DNA of 64,000 nucleotides, from contig JAKFDK010000120.1 of assembly GCA_036676195.1 (NCBI GenBank), positions 1 to 64,000 of the forward strand, in the 5' to 3' direction. The number at the start of each line of letters is the position of its first letter. The stretch's first letter is position 1. Shown one piece after another: positions 49,044 through 56,713 of this stretch. The stretch is from JAKFDK01 sp036676195 (GTDB lineage: Bacteria > Bacillota > Sulfobacillia > Symbiobacteriales > ZC4RG38). The translations under genes and the position numbers were made by a program. The notes below the pieces were generated by a model. That model saw only the letters and a list, made by a program, of their open reading frames with translations. It did not search any database and had not been told where the DNA came from.

Positions 49044-49981
49044 GTGCGCCGGAAGAGCATGGCCACCCAGCATTCCTCCTCCCGCACCTCCTCCACCTGC
49101 AGGCCCAGGGCAGCCAGCGCAGCCGTCACCTCGGCCTGCCGCTGCACAATGATGCCAGAGGCCAGGAACCGAGCCCCACTGGCCAGGGCAGCGGCGATAT
49201 CCGGCGCCACCTGCTGCACCACGCCCGCCGTCAGGTTCCCCACCACCAAACCTGGCCGGTGCGTCCCCAGCCAGCTCTGCGCCGGCGGCTGATCCAGGGC
49301 GGCATGCACCACCTGAATGCGATCAGCCACCCCGTTGGCCGCCGTGTTCTCCGCCGCCACCCGAACCGCCACCGGATCGATATCACAGGCCAGAACGGCC
49401 GCCGCCCCCAGTTGTGCCGCGGCAATGGCCAGAATGCCGGAACCGGTGCCGACGTCCACCAGCACCGCGCCGGGGCGGACCAGATCCTCCAGCCAGCGCA
49501 GGCAAAGGGCAGTGGTGGCATGCTGTCCCGTACCAAAGGCCATACCCGGGTCCAGGGTAATGGCCAGGTCTTCCGGCTGCAGGTCGGCCTGTTCCCAGGA
49601 AGGCACAATCACCAGCCGCCGTCCCATCCGTATCGGTTTAAAGTATTGCTTCCAGGCGTTGGCCCAGTCTTCATCGTTCACCCACTGCAGGACCGGCCCT
49701 TCAATGGCACCCAGGTCAAGCCCGCGCACCTGATCCAATTCCACATCCAGCCGCTGCCGTTGCTCCTCCAGGTGGCCGACCTCGGCCAGGTAGGCCTTCA
49801 CTTCCACCCAGGTGGGGTCCCCAGCCACCAGGTCGGTGGTATCCCACTGCCCGGCTGCCTGGGCCTGGATCACATCCAGGGGGTCGTCAATGGCCACACC
49901 GCCGGTCAGATCGGTCAACAGGCCGGCCACCGCCTCCACCGCAACACGGGTGCAGCGTACCGTGATTTCCAGATAGCGCAC
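49040..49981 (-). CDS. prmA: Ribosomal protein L11 methyltransferase PrmA
   Basis: A 313-residue enzyme that trimethylates lysines and the N-terminus of L11. The SAM motif VDVGTGSGILAIAAAQLGA lies near 178, and FGTGQHATTALCL near 150 is the substrate block. The start is GTG at 49981 with AGAGGATG. It follows dnaJ after a strong hairpin and an extended -10 promoter, so it can be transcribed separately. Confidence 0.95.
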   Translation of the reverse strand: MRYLEITVRCTRVAVEAVAGLLTDLTGGVAIDDPLDVIQAQAAGQWDTTDLVAGDPTWVEVKAYLAEVGHLEEQRQRLDVELDQVRGLDLGAIEGPVLQWVNDEDWANAWKQYFKPIRMGRRLVIVPSWEQADLQPEDLAITLDPGMAFGTGQHATTALCLRWLEDLVRPGAVLVDVGTGSGILAIAAAQLGAAAVLACDIDPVAVRVAAENTAANGVADRIQVVHAALDQPPAQSWLGTHRPGLVVGNLTAGVVQQVAPDIAAALASGARFLASGIIVQRQAEVTAALAALGLQVEEVREEECWVAMLFRRT

Positions 49982-50023
49982 GGTTCAGGTTCATCCTCTT
50001 GGTGGTGCCGATTGATCCCCCTT

Positions 50024-50029
50024 ATTGTA
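50024..50029 (-). promoter_or_regulatory. Extended -10 promoter for prmA-rsmE-mtaB
   Basis: TGC followed by TACAAT on the minus strand, about 45 bases before prmA, just after the dnaJ terminator hairpin. There is no clear -35. Confidence 0.6.
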
Positions 50030-50048
50030 GCACGGGGGTGCCCAAACA

Positions 50049-50082
50049 GCATGCCCCGCCGCTTCTGGCCGGCGGGGCATGC
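50049..50082 (-). terminator. Terminator hairpin after dnaJ
   Basis: A perfect 12-bp stem GCATGCCCCGCC (50049-50060 with 50071-50082) lies 12 bases past the dnaJ stop, followed by TGTTTGG on the minus strand. The T-run is weak. Confidence 0.65.
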
Positions 50083-50093
50083 GACTCAGGCCA

Positions 50094-51257
50094 CTAGGCA
50101 CCGAAAATTTTTCCAAAAAAGCCCTTGGACTGGTCCCCTGTCTCATCACCGGCAGCGGCACCAAATTCCCGCAGCAGTTCCTTCTGGCGGACCGTCAGTT
50201 TCCTGGGCACCTCCACCCGAATGGTCACCAACTGGTCGCCCCGGCCCCGGCCCTTGATGTGCGCCACACCCTTGCCCTTCAGCCGGAAGTTGGCACCGGG
50301 CTGGGTGCCCTCCGGAATTTGCAGGGTGTAGTGACCTTCCAACGTGGGAATCTCAACACTGGCGCCCAGAGCGGCCTGGACGATGCTAATCGGCCACTCC
50401 AGCAGAATGTCGTCTTCCTCACGCTTGAATAACTGGTGGGGCTTGACGTGGTAAACCACGTACAGGTCACCGGGAGGGCCACCGCGGGAACCTTCCTCAC
50501 CAAAGCCGGTCAGGCGCTGGCGCATTCCGGTATCGATACCGGCGGGAACTGAGATTTCCACGGCCTTTTCCCGCCGCATACGTCCCCGACCACGGCATTC
50601 CGGGCAGGGGTGTTCAATGATCCGGCCCTCGCCCCGGCAATCCGGGCAGGTGGTCACATTTACAAAACGGCCAAAGGCCGTATTCTGCACCATTTGCACC
50701 TGGCCGGCCCCGCCGCACTTGCGGCAGGTAGCCGATTGCGAGCCCGGGCGGCTGCCGTTGCCACCACACACGGCACAGGTCTCAATACGGGGTACCCGAA
50801 TTTCTTTGGTGGCCCCGAAAACGGCCTCTTCAAAGGTAATCTCGATCTCAAACTGGAGATCCCGCCCGCGCTCCGGACCCTTGCGGCGACCACGGCCGCC
50901 ACCCATGGCCTCGCCGAAGAACATCTCGAACAAATCGCCGAATCCACCGAAGTCGCCCTGGCCGCCCTGGCCGAACCCCCCGGGAAATCCGCCGCCGAAC
51001 GGTCCACCCGGACCGCCCTGCCCCATCTGTTCGGCCGCATGACCGTACTGGTCATACATCTTCCGCTTCTCGGCATTGGACAGGATCTGGTAGGCCTCCG
51101 AGACCTCCTTGAACTTGTCAGCCGCGCTGGGGTCACTCTTGTTGGCGTCGGGGTGGTATTTCTTGGCCAGGTTGCGGAAAGCCTTTTTGACTTCTTCGTC
51201 GGATGCCGTGCGCGGGATGCCCAGAATCTCGTAGTAATCCCGCTTGCCGTTGCTCAC
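50094..51257 (-). CDS. dnaJ: Chaperone DnaJ
   Basis: A 387-residue co-chaperone. The J domain (DYYEILGIPRTASDEEVKKAF, HPD in KYHPDANK), a Gly/Phe-rich region (about 75-125), four CxxCxGxG zinc repeats (CAVCGGNG, CRKCGGAG, CPDCRGEG, CPECRGRG) and the C-terminal substrate-binding domains are complete. It stimulates DnaK ATP hydrolysis. It follows dnaK across an attenuator-like hairpin. Confidence 0.97.
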   Translation of the reverse strand: MSNGKRDYYEILGIPRTASDEEVKKAFRNLAKKYHPDANKSDPSAADKFKEVSEAYQILSNAEKRKMYDQYGHAAEQMGQGGPGGPFGGGFPGGFGQGGQGDFGGFGDLFEMFFGEAMGGGRGRRKGPERGRDLQFEIEITFEEAVFGATKEIRVPRIETCAVCGGNGSRPGSQSATCRKCGGAGQVQMVQNTAFGRFVNVTTCPDCRGEGRIIEHPCPECRGRGRMRREKAVEISVPAGIDTGMRQRLTGFGEEGSRGGPPGDLYVVYHVKPHQLFKREEDDILLEWPISIVQAALGASVEIPTLEGHYTLQIPEGTQPGANFRLKGKGVAHIKGRGRGDQLVTIRVEVPRKLTVRQKELLREFGAAAGDETGDQSKGFFGKIFGA

Positions 51258-51285
51258 CGGTTCACCTTCCGTCCTTATCCAAGAT

Positions 51286-51313
51286 GGGGGGCGAGATTGC
51301 GCTCTCGCCCCCC
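51286..51313 (-). terminator. Attenuator-like hairpin between dnaK and dnaJ
   Basis: An 11-bp perfect GC-rich stem (51286-51296 with 51303-51313) is not followed by a T-run. It probably protects the dnaK message end or adjusts the dnaK:dnaJ ratio. Confidence 0.5.
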
Positions 51314-51335
51314 AGGCCGCCTGCTCAGGCTGTCA

Positions 51336-53159
51336 CTACTTGTTGTCTTCGTCCTTCACCGTGAAGTCTGCCTCGCCTGCGCCCCCTGCCTGGGGATCTT
51401 CACCGCCGGCGGCGGCGGGCTCTCCGGTCTTTTCATACAGGGCGGCGGAAAGCTTATAAATGGCTTCCTGCAGACCTTCCATGCTCTTCTTGATCGCTTC
51501 GGCGTCCTCACCCTGCAAGGCTTCCTTCACCTTGTCAGCGGCAGACTGAACGTCTTCTTTCAGCTTATTATCGACCTTGTCTCCGGCTTCCTTCAAGAGC
51601 TTTTCGCTCTGATATACAGCCTGATCGGCCATGTTGCGAGTTTCAGCCGTCTCGCGCCGCTTGCGGTCTTCCGCAGCCATGCGCTCGGCATCCTTGACGG
51701 CGTTCTCGATTTCGTCCTTGCCCATACCCACATTGTTCTGAATGGTCGTCTTGACTTCCTTGCTGGTGCCCAGGTCCTTGGCCCGAACATGCAGGATGCC
51801 GTTCACGTCAATATCAAAGGTGACCTCGATTTTGGGCACGCCTCGGGGCGCCGGCGGAATGCCGGTCAGGTCAAATTCGCCCAGGAACTTGTTATCAGGA
51901 AACATTTCCCGCTCGCCCTGCGCCACCTTGATGGTCACAGCCGTCTGCCCATCGGCAGCCGTGGAGAACACCTGGCTCTTGGAGGTGGGAATGGTGGAGT
52001 TGCGCTCAATGATGCGGGTGAAGATCTGGCCCAGGGTCTCAATGCCCAGGCTCAGCGGCGTGACATCCAGCAGCAGGACGTCCTTGACGTCACCGGTGAT
52101 GACACCGGCCTGGATGGCGGCGCCCAGGGCCACCACTTCGTCAGGGTTGATTCCCTTATATGGCTCCATGCCCAGGTACTTGCGCACACCTTCCTGGACA
52201 GCGGGAATGCGGGTGGAGCCGCCGACCAGAATGATCTTGTCGACCTTCTTGTAGCCCTTGGCGCCGGCGTCTTCCATGGCCTGGCGCACCGGACCCATGG
52301 TCTTCTCGACCAGGTCCTTGGTCAGTTCATCGAACTTGGCCCGGGTCAGGGTGACGTCCAGATGCTTGGGACCGCTGGCGTCCATGGTGATGAAGGGCAG
52401 GTTCATATTCGTGGTGAGTAGCCCGGACAGCTCGATCTTGGCGCGCTCGGCGGCCTCCCGCAGGCGCTGGTTGGCCTGGGAATCCTTGCGCAGGTCAATG
52501 CCGTGCTCCCGCTGGAACTGATCGGCCACCCAGGTCAGCACCCGCTCGTCGAAATCATCGCCGCCCAGCCGGTTGTTACCGGCGGTGGCGATCACTTCAA
52601 AGGTGCCGCCGCCAATGGCCAGCACGGACACATCAAAGGTGCCGCCGCCCAGGTCGAAGACCAGGATCGTCTGGTCCTCTTCCTTATCCAGGCCGTAGGC
52701 GAGCGCGGCCGCCGTCGGCTCATTGATGATGCGCAGAACCTCCAGCCCGGCAATGGTACCGGCATCCTTGGTGGCCTGCCGCTGGGCGTCGGTAAAATAA
52801 GCCGGCACCGTGACCACGGCCTGCTTGACCGTTTCACCCAGGTACGCCTCGGCATCCTGCTTCAGCTTGGACAGGATCATGGCGCTGACTTCCTGGGGCG
52901 TGTATTCCTTGTCATCAACACGAACCTTATGGCTGGTGCCCATATGTCGCTTGATGGAAATGGTGGTCCGGTCGGGGTTGGTTACCGCCTGCCGCTTGGC
53001 CACCTTGCCGACCATCCGCTCGCCGGTCTTGGAAAAGGCCACGATGGAGGGCGTCAGCCGATCACCTTCGGTATTCGGAATGATCTTGGGTTCAGTGCCT
53101 TCCAGAAAGGCCACAACCGAGTTGGTGGTACCCAGGTCAATGCCAATGACTTTCGCCAT
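51336..53159 (-). CDS. dnaK: Chaperone DnaK (Hsp70)
   Basis: A 607-residue Hsp70: KVIGIDLGTTNSVVAF at the start, DLGGGTFDVSVLAIG near 170, GGSTRIPAVQE near 310, then the substrate-binding domain and a C-terminal lid ending in an acidic tail (DFTVKDEDNK). It is an ATP-driven chaperone working with GrpE and DnaJ. The start is ATG at 53159 with AAGGAGGC. Regulation is by HrcA through the CIRCE upstream of grpE. Confidence 0.98.
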   Translation of the reverse strand: MAKVIGIDLGTTNSVVAFLEGTEPKIIPNTEGDRLTPSIVAFSKTGERMVGKVAKRQAVTNPDRTTISIKRHMGTSHKVRVDDKEYTPQEVSAMILSKLKQDAEAYLGETVKQAVVTVPAYFTDAQRQATKDAGTIAGLEVLRIINEPTAAALAYGLDKEEDQTILVFDLGGGTFDVSVLAIGGGTFEVIATAGNNRLGGDDFDERVLTWVADQFQREHGIDLRKDSQANQRLREAAERAKIELSGLLTTNMNLPFITMDASGPKHLDVTLTRAKFDELTKDLVEKTMGPVRQAMEDAGAKGYKKVDKIILVGGSTRIPAVQEGVRKYLGMEPYKGINPDEVVALGAAIQAGVITGDVKDVLLLDVTPLSLGIETLGQIFTRIIERNSTIPTSKSQVFSTAADGQTAVTIKVAQGEREMFPDNKFLGEFDLTGIPPAPRGVPKIEVTFDIDVNGILHVRAKDLGTSKEVKTTIQNNVGMGKDEIENAVKDAERMAAEDRKRRETAETRNMADQAVYQSEKLLKEAGDKVDNKLKEDVQSAADKVKEALQGEDAEAIKKSMEGLQEAIYKLSAALYEKTGEPAAAGGEDPQAGGAGEADFTVKDEDNK

Positions 53160-53189
53160 TGTGAAAGCCTCCTTGGGGAGCCGGTTGGT

Positions 53190-53735
53190 TTACGCGTCCT
53201 TGCGGGCTACCTTGACCATGGCCGGCCGCAGCAGCCGGTCACCGATCTTGTAGCCCTTCTGTAGTTCCATTACAACGGTGGGAGTTTCATAGTCCCCCTG
53301 CTCCTGCATGACCGCCTCATGGACGTTGGGATCAAAGGGCTGCCCCATCGCTTCTACCGGGCTCACGTTATGCTTTTCAAGCAGGGCCCGGAACTGGCGG
53401 GCCGTAAGTTCAACACCCGACCGCAGGCTTTCCGCCGTGGCGTTGTCACCGGCAGCCAGCGCCCGCTCCAGATTATCGATCACCGGCAGGAAGTCTTGCA
53501 GCAGCCCCTGATTGGCATACACGCTCAATTCTTCCCGCTCGCGCTGGGTGCGGCGGCGAAAGTTTTCAAAATCGGCCTGGACCCGGGCAATCCGCTCCAG
53601 GTTTACCCTGGCATCTTCCTGCGCCTGGGCGAGTTCGGCCCGCACCTTCTCCAGTTCTTCTTGCAAGCTGATCGATTCCTCCGCTGGGCCGGCCGGTTCT
53701 CCCGCGTTGGTTTGCTCGTCATCCCGATCTGCCAT
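53190..53735 (-). CDS. grpE: Nucleotide exchange factor GrpE
   Basis: A 181-residue GrpE. An acidic N-terminus is followed by a long coiled coil (ELEKVRAELAQAQEDARVNLERIARVQADFENFRRRTQ) and the beta-domain (PFDPNVHEAVMQEQ, KGYKIGDRLLRPAMVKVA). It releases ADP from DnaK and acts as a thermosensor. The start is ATG at 53735; the longer frame adds five residues. Confidence 0.97.
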   Translation of the reverse strand: MADRDDEQTNAGEPAGPAEESISLQEELEKVRAELAQAQEDARVNLERIARVQADFENFRRRTQREREELSVYANQGLLQDFLPVIDNLERALAAGDNATAESLRSGVELTARQFRALLEKHNVSPVEAMGQPFDPNVHEAVMQEQGDYETPTVVMELQKGYKIGDRLLRPAMVKVARKDA

Positions 53736-53788
53736 AAGAGAAACGGTCACCTTCTTAACTTTAGCGCTACGGGTAAGTGCTTACCTTG

Positions 53789-53815
53789 TTAGCACTCAAT
53801 CAGCGAGAGTGCTAA
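53789..53815 (-). promoter_or_regulatory. CIRCE operator upstream of grpE
   Basis: A perfect TTAGCACTC-N9-GAGTGCTAA inverted repeat, the HrcA-binding CIRCE element. It lies just downstream of a sigma-A promoter and about 55 bases before grpE. Confidence 0.98.
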
Positions 53816-53827
53816 CACCCAATCAAG

Positions 53828-53857
53828 AACATAGCATTCCGGGCTTACCATTGTCAA
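53828..53857 (-). promoter_or_regulatory. Sigma-A promoter of grpE-dnaK-dnaJ
   Basis: TTGACA (53852-53857) and TATGTT (53828-53833), spacer 18, with TGC before the -10. It sits directly upstream of the CIRCE, so it is expected to be HrcA-repressed. It starts transcription inside the hrcA-chaperonin-grpE cluster. Confidence 0.85.
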
Positions 53858-53891
53858 GCAAGTGCCGACGGATCACGGCTCTAATCATGCT

Positions 53892-55418
53892 TTATGGGAC
53901 TGCCTTCTTGCGCACCACTGTTTCAATGCGCAGGATGGCGGCGGCGATTTCGGCGGCGGTCCGGATCGCCTCCACCTTTACAGCCGCCGGGTCCACCACC
54001 CCCAGTGCCCACATATCGGCCGGCACCCCCCGTTCACAGTCCAGCCCAAGGGAGCCCGTATCGCCGATATTCTGCGCCGCCCACACCTCGCCCACCTTCT
54101 CCAGGGGGCTCAGTCCGGCGTTGGCCGCGATCCGGGCCGGAGGCTGGCGCAAGGCCTCGACCATGCAGGCCACCCCATAGGCCGACAGTCCCGCGACCGT
54201 CTGCTGCAGGCCAGCCACCGCCCGCGCCGCCGCCAGTTCCACGGCGCCGCCACCGGGCACCACCCCCTCCCGGAGGGCCGCCTGGGCTGCCGCCGCGGCA
54301 TCCCGGGCAATCCGCTCCCGCTCGGCCGCCACCTCCGGGGTGGCCGCACCGACCAGCACCGTCGCCATGGGGCGGCCGGCGCCGCCCAGAAGCCGGATCT
54401 GTTCCAGGTGCTCCTCCTCCCAGGCCCGGCGGGCACGGCCCAGACAGCGCTTCAGTTCGGCCGGGTCCCGCAGCAGGGCGCTCCGCCGGACCACCCGGGC
54501 GCCCAGGTATTCGGCCGCCCGCTGCCATTCGGCCATGGTCACCCGCTGCACTGCCAGCACGCCGGCGTCGGTCAGGAGCTCTGCCGCTTCGTCATCAATG
54601 CCCCGGTCGCACAGGACCAGGTTTACCCCCAGTTCCAGCAGACGCTTGAGCCCAACCACGAACTGCCGCCGGTTCTCCTGGTACTGGCGGAAGCCAGCCT
54701 CAGTCGCCAGGGCTTCTTCCTCCACCGCCACCGGCGCCAGGGCGTCGTCCAGCACAAGTGCGCGCACCCGGCGTACCTCCCGGGGCTGCTGGCGGTCCAT
54801 CCGCCCCTTGCTGATCAGCACGCCGGGAAAAACCTCACCGGGTACGCCGGGCTGACCCAGCACGCAATCAGCCAGGCAAAAGCCCGGCTGACCAAGGCGG
54901 CCCTTGCCCCAGAGGCGGGCAGCCTCCGTGACCAGCGCGGCAATGTCGGCCTCCCCCCGGCCGGCCACCCGCGCCACCTGGGCCAGCAAGGGATCGCCGA
55001 CGCCGGCCAGGGGGCGGGCCAGGGCACGCACCGCAGCCTCAGCCCGAGCCTCACCCTGGCGGATTCCGTCAATGAGCCGGGCTACCGGCACCCCCCGCAG
55101 GGCATGCTCCAGCGCCGCCCCCAGCAAAGCGCCGGCCATGACGGTGGTGGTGGTGGTACCGTCGCCCACCGCCTGCTCCTGGGCCCGGGCCGCCGCCACC
55201 ACCATCCGGGCGGCCGGGTGGGTGGCGTCCATTTCCGTCAGGATCGTCACCCCGTCGTTGGTCACCAGCACCTCGCCTTCGCGACCCACCAACATGGTAT
55301 CCAGGCCCTTGGGTCCAAGGGTACCTTCCACCGCCCTGGCCATCGCCCGTACAGCCTCCACATTGCTGATCAGGGCAGCCAGCCGTCCGTCACCCTGCTC
55401 CTGGACCGGTTCGGCCAT
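53892..55418 (-). CDS. Archaeal-like group III chaperonin (thermosome/CCT-related)
   Basis: A 508-residue chaperonin of the thermosome/CCT lineage, not GroEL. The motifs are archaeal in style: GTLGPKGLDTMLV (32-44), VTNDGVTIL (52-60), GDGTTTTTV (85-93), VVPGGGAVELAAA near 390, and the C-terminal block DMWALGVVDPAAVKVEAIRTAAEI with LRIETVV. Such bacterial group III chaperonins are known from a few thermophilic Firmicutes such as Carboxydothermus, encoded in the dnaK operon as here, between hrcA and grpE. They fold proteins with a built-in lid and need no GroES. The start is ATG at 55418 with GGGAGGAGAC. GroEL/GroES is not in the window. Confidence 0.93.
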   Translation of the reverse strand: MAEPVQEQGDGRLAALISNVEAVRAMARAVEGTLGPKGLDTMLVGREGEVLVTNDGVTILTEMDATHPAARMVVAAARAQEQAVGDGTTTTTVMAGALLGAALEHALRGVPVARLIDGIRQGEARAEAAVRALARPLAGVGDPLLAQVARVAGRGEADIAALVTEAARLWGKGRLGQPGFCLADCVLGQPGVPGEVFPGVLISKGRMDRQQPREVRRVRALVLDDALAPVAVEEEALATEAGFRQYQENRRQFVVGLKRLLELGVNLVLCDRGIDDEAAELLTDAGVLAVQRVTMAEWQRAAEYLGARVVRRSALLRDPAELKRCLGRARRAWEEEHLEQIRLLGGAGRPMATVLVGAATPEVAAERERIARDAAAAAQAALREGVVPGGGAVELAAARAVAGLQQTVAGLSAYGVACMVEALRQPPARIAANAGLSPLEKVGEVWAAQNIGDTGSLGLDCERGVPADMWALGVVDPAAVKVEAIRTAAEIAAAILRIETVVRKKAVP

Positions 55419-55478
55419 GTCTCCTCCCAAACAAAAGGACGGCCTGGGTGGCCGTCCCGTTTGGTTCCAGTATGCGCC

Positions 55479-56519
55479 TCAGTCGGCCAGCAAATTCCTG
55501 CGAATGGCTTCAGACATACGCTGGGTAACGTCATCGACAATGGCAATCACCTTGGCGTACTCCATCCGCTTGGGCCCGATCACCCCGATCCGTCCCACCA
55601 GCTTGTCGCCCACCTGGTAGGCGGCTGAGATGAGGCTGCAGTCCGCCAGTTCCCGGACTTTGATCTCTTCCCCGATCTGTACGCCGATCCGGGCTTCACC
55701 GGGGGCCTGGTCCAGCAGATCACCGACCAGGTCCTCGTGCTCCAGCACCCGGAAAAGGTTCCGGGCCTTCTCAATGTCACGGAATTCTGGCTGGCTGAGC
55801 AGGTGCGTAGCCCCGCCCAGATAGACCCGTTGCCGCTCTCCGGGCCGAATCGACTCCGCCAGGAAGGTGAGGGACTGCTCCAGCAGACTGCCGTACCGTT
55901 CCAGTTCCCGCTCGAGTTCCTGCAGGGCTCCGTGGCTGAGCCGCTCCACCTGCAGCCCTTTCAGGTGCTCAGACAGCAAGGTAGAAATCTGCTGCAGTTC
56001 CAGCAGGGTGACCTCTACCGGCATGTCGAGAATGGTATTTTCCATAAAGCCGGTATCGGTGATGTACACCAGCAGTGCGCGGTCCCGGGTGACGGGCACC
56101 AGGCGGATCTCCCGGAAGGTTGACCGACCCATTTGCGGTCCGGTGATCACACCGGTCAGACGGGTGGATTCAGACAGAATCCGTGCTCCATCCCGGATGA
56201 GGGCATCCATCTCCCGTAGCTTGCGCTCAAAAGCCCGCTGAATCTGCTCCCGTTCCGGCCCGGCCAGATCCGGGCTATCCATCAGGCAATCGACGTAGTA
56301 GCGGTAGCCAAGGTCCGACGGCACCCGCCCGGCTGAGGTGTGCGGTTGCTCGATGTAACCCAGTTCTTCCAGGTCCGCCATTTCGTTGCGGATGGTGGCC
56401 GGGCTGACCCCAAGCCGATACTTACGGGCGATTGTGCGGGATCCCACCGGTTCAGCAGTGTTTACATAGTCATCAACGATGGCCTGCAGCACGCGGTTCT
56501 TGCGTGCGTCCATGGTCAT
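55479..56519 (-). CDS. hrcA: Heat-inducible transcription repressor HrcA
   Basis: A 346-residue HrcA. The N-terminal winged helix (RKNRVLQAIVDDYVNTAEPVGSRTIARKY, SPATIRNEMADLEELGYIEQPHTSAGRVPSDLGYRYYVD) binds CIRCE, and the C-terminal domain is the GroEL-sensing/dimerisation part. It represses heat-shock genes until denatured protein titrates its chaperone partner. The start is ATG at 56519 after AAGGGGG; an ATG two codons later is possible. Its own CIRCE lies about 30 bases upstream, so it is autoregulated. Whether this HrcA is sensed by GroEL or the group III chaperonin is open. Confidence 0.96.
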   Translation of the reverse strand: MTMDARKNRVLQAIVDDYVNTAEPVGSRTIARKYRLGVSPATIRNEMADLEELGYIEQPHTSAGRVPSDLGYRYYVDCLMDSPDLAGPEREQIQRAFERKLREMDALIRDGARILSESTRLTGVITGPQMGRSTFREIRLVPVTRDRALLVYITDTGFMENTILDMPVEVTLLELQQISTLLSEHLKGLQVERLSHGALQELERELERYGSLLEQSLTFLAESIRPGERQRVYLGGATHLLSQPEFRDIEKARNLFRVLEHEDLVGDLLDQAPGEARIGVQIGEEIKVRELADCSLISAAYQVGDKLVGRIGVIGPKRMEYAKVIAIVDDVTQRMSEAIRRNLLAD

Positions 56520-56552
56520 GGCGGCGACCCCCTTGCATGCCCGCCCTCCGGC

Positions 56553-56579
56553 TTAGCACTCCGGTAGACGAAGTGCTAA
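56553..56579 (-). promoter_or_regulatory. CIRCE operator upstream of hrcA
   Basis: TTAGCACTC-N9-AAGTGCTAA, one mismatch from the perfect CIRCE inverted repeat, between the promoter and the hrcA start. The first mismatch is at the inner end of the second arm. Confidence 0.93.
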
Positions 56580-56591
56580 TCCACCAATTTA

Positions 56592-56621
56592 AGGGTAGCA
56601 CCAGCCTGAAGAGGCTGTCAA
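56592..56621 (-). promoter_or_regulatory. Sigma-A promoter of hrcA-chaperonin
   Basis: TTGACA (56616-56621), 18-base spacer, and TACCCT (56592-56597) preceded by TGC. It has the same layout as the grpE promoter (TTGACA-N18-TGC-TA), with the CIRCE downstream. Confidence 0.8.
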
Positions 56622-56675
56622 GCAAGCGACCGGCCAGGCTGGCGGGCCAGCGGCGGGAAATCACCCCCAGGTGCA

Positions 56676-56708
56676 GCGAAAAAGGCCGCTGCCCCTCGGA
56701 CAGCGGCC
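56676..56708 (-). terminator. Intrinsic terminator of pyc
   Basis: An 8-bp stem GGCCGCTG / CAGCGGCC (56684-56691 with 56701-56708) is followed by TTTTT on the minus strand, just past the pyc stop. Confidence 0.9.
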
Positions 56709-56713
56709 CCATT

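Noticed and set aside
53862..55628. A 588-codon plus-strand frame antisense to the chaperonin
   Set aside because: Shadow frame with low-complexity His/Gln/Pro composition.
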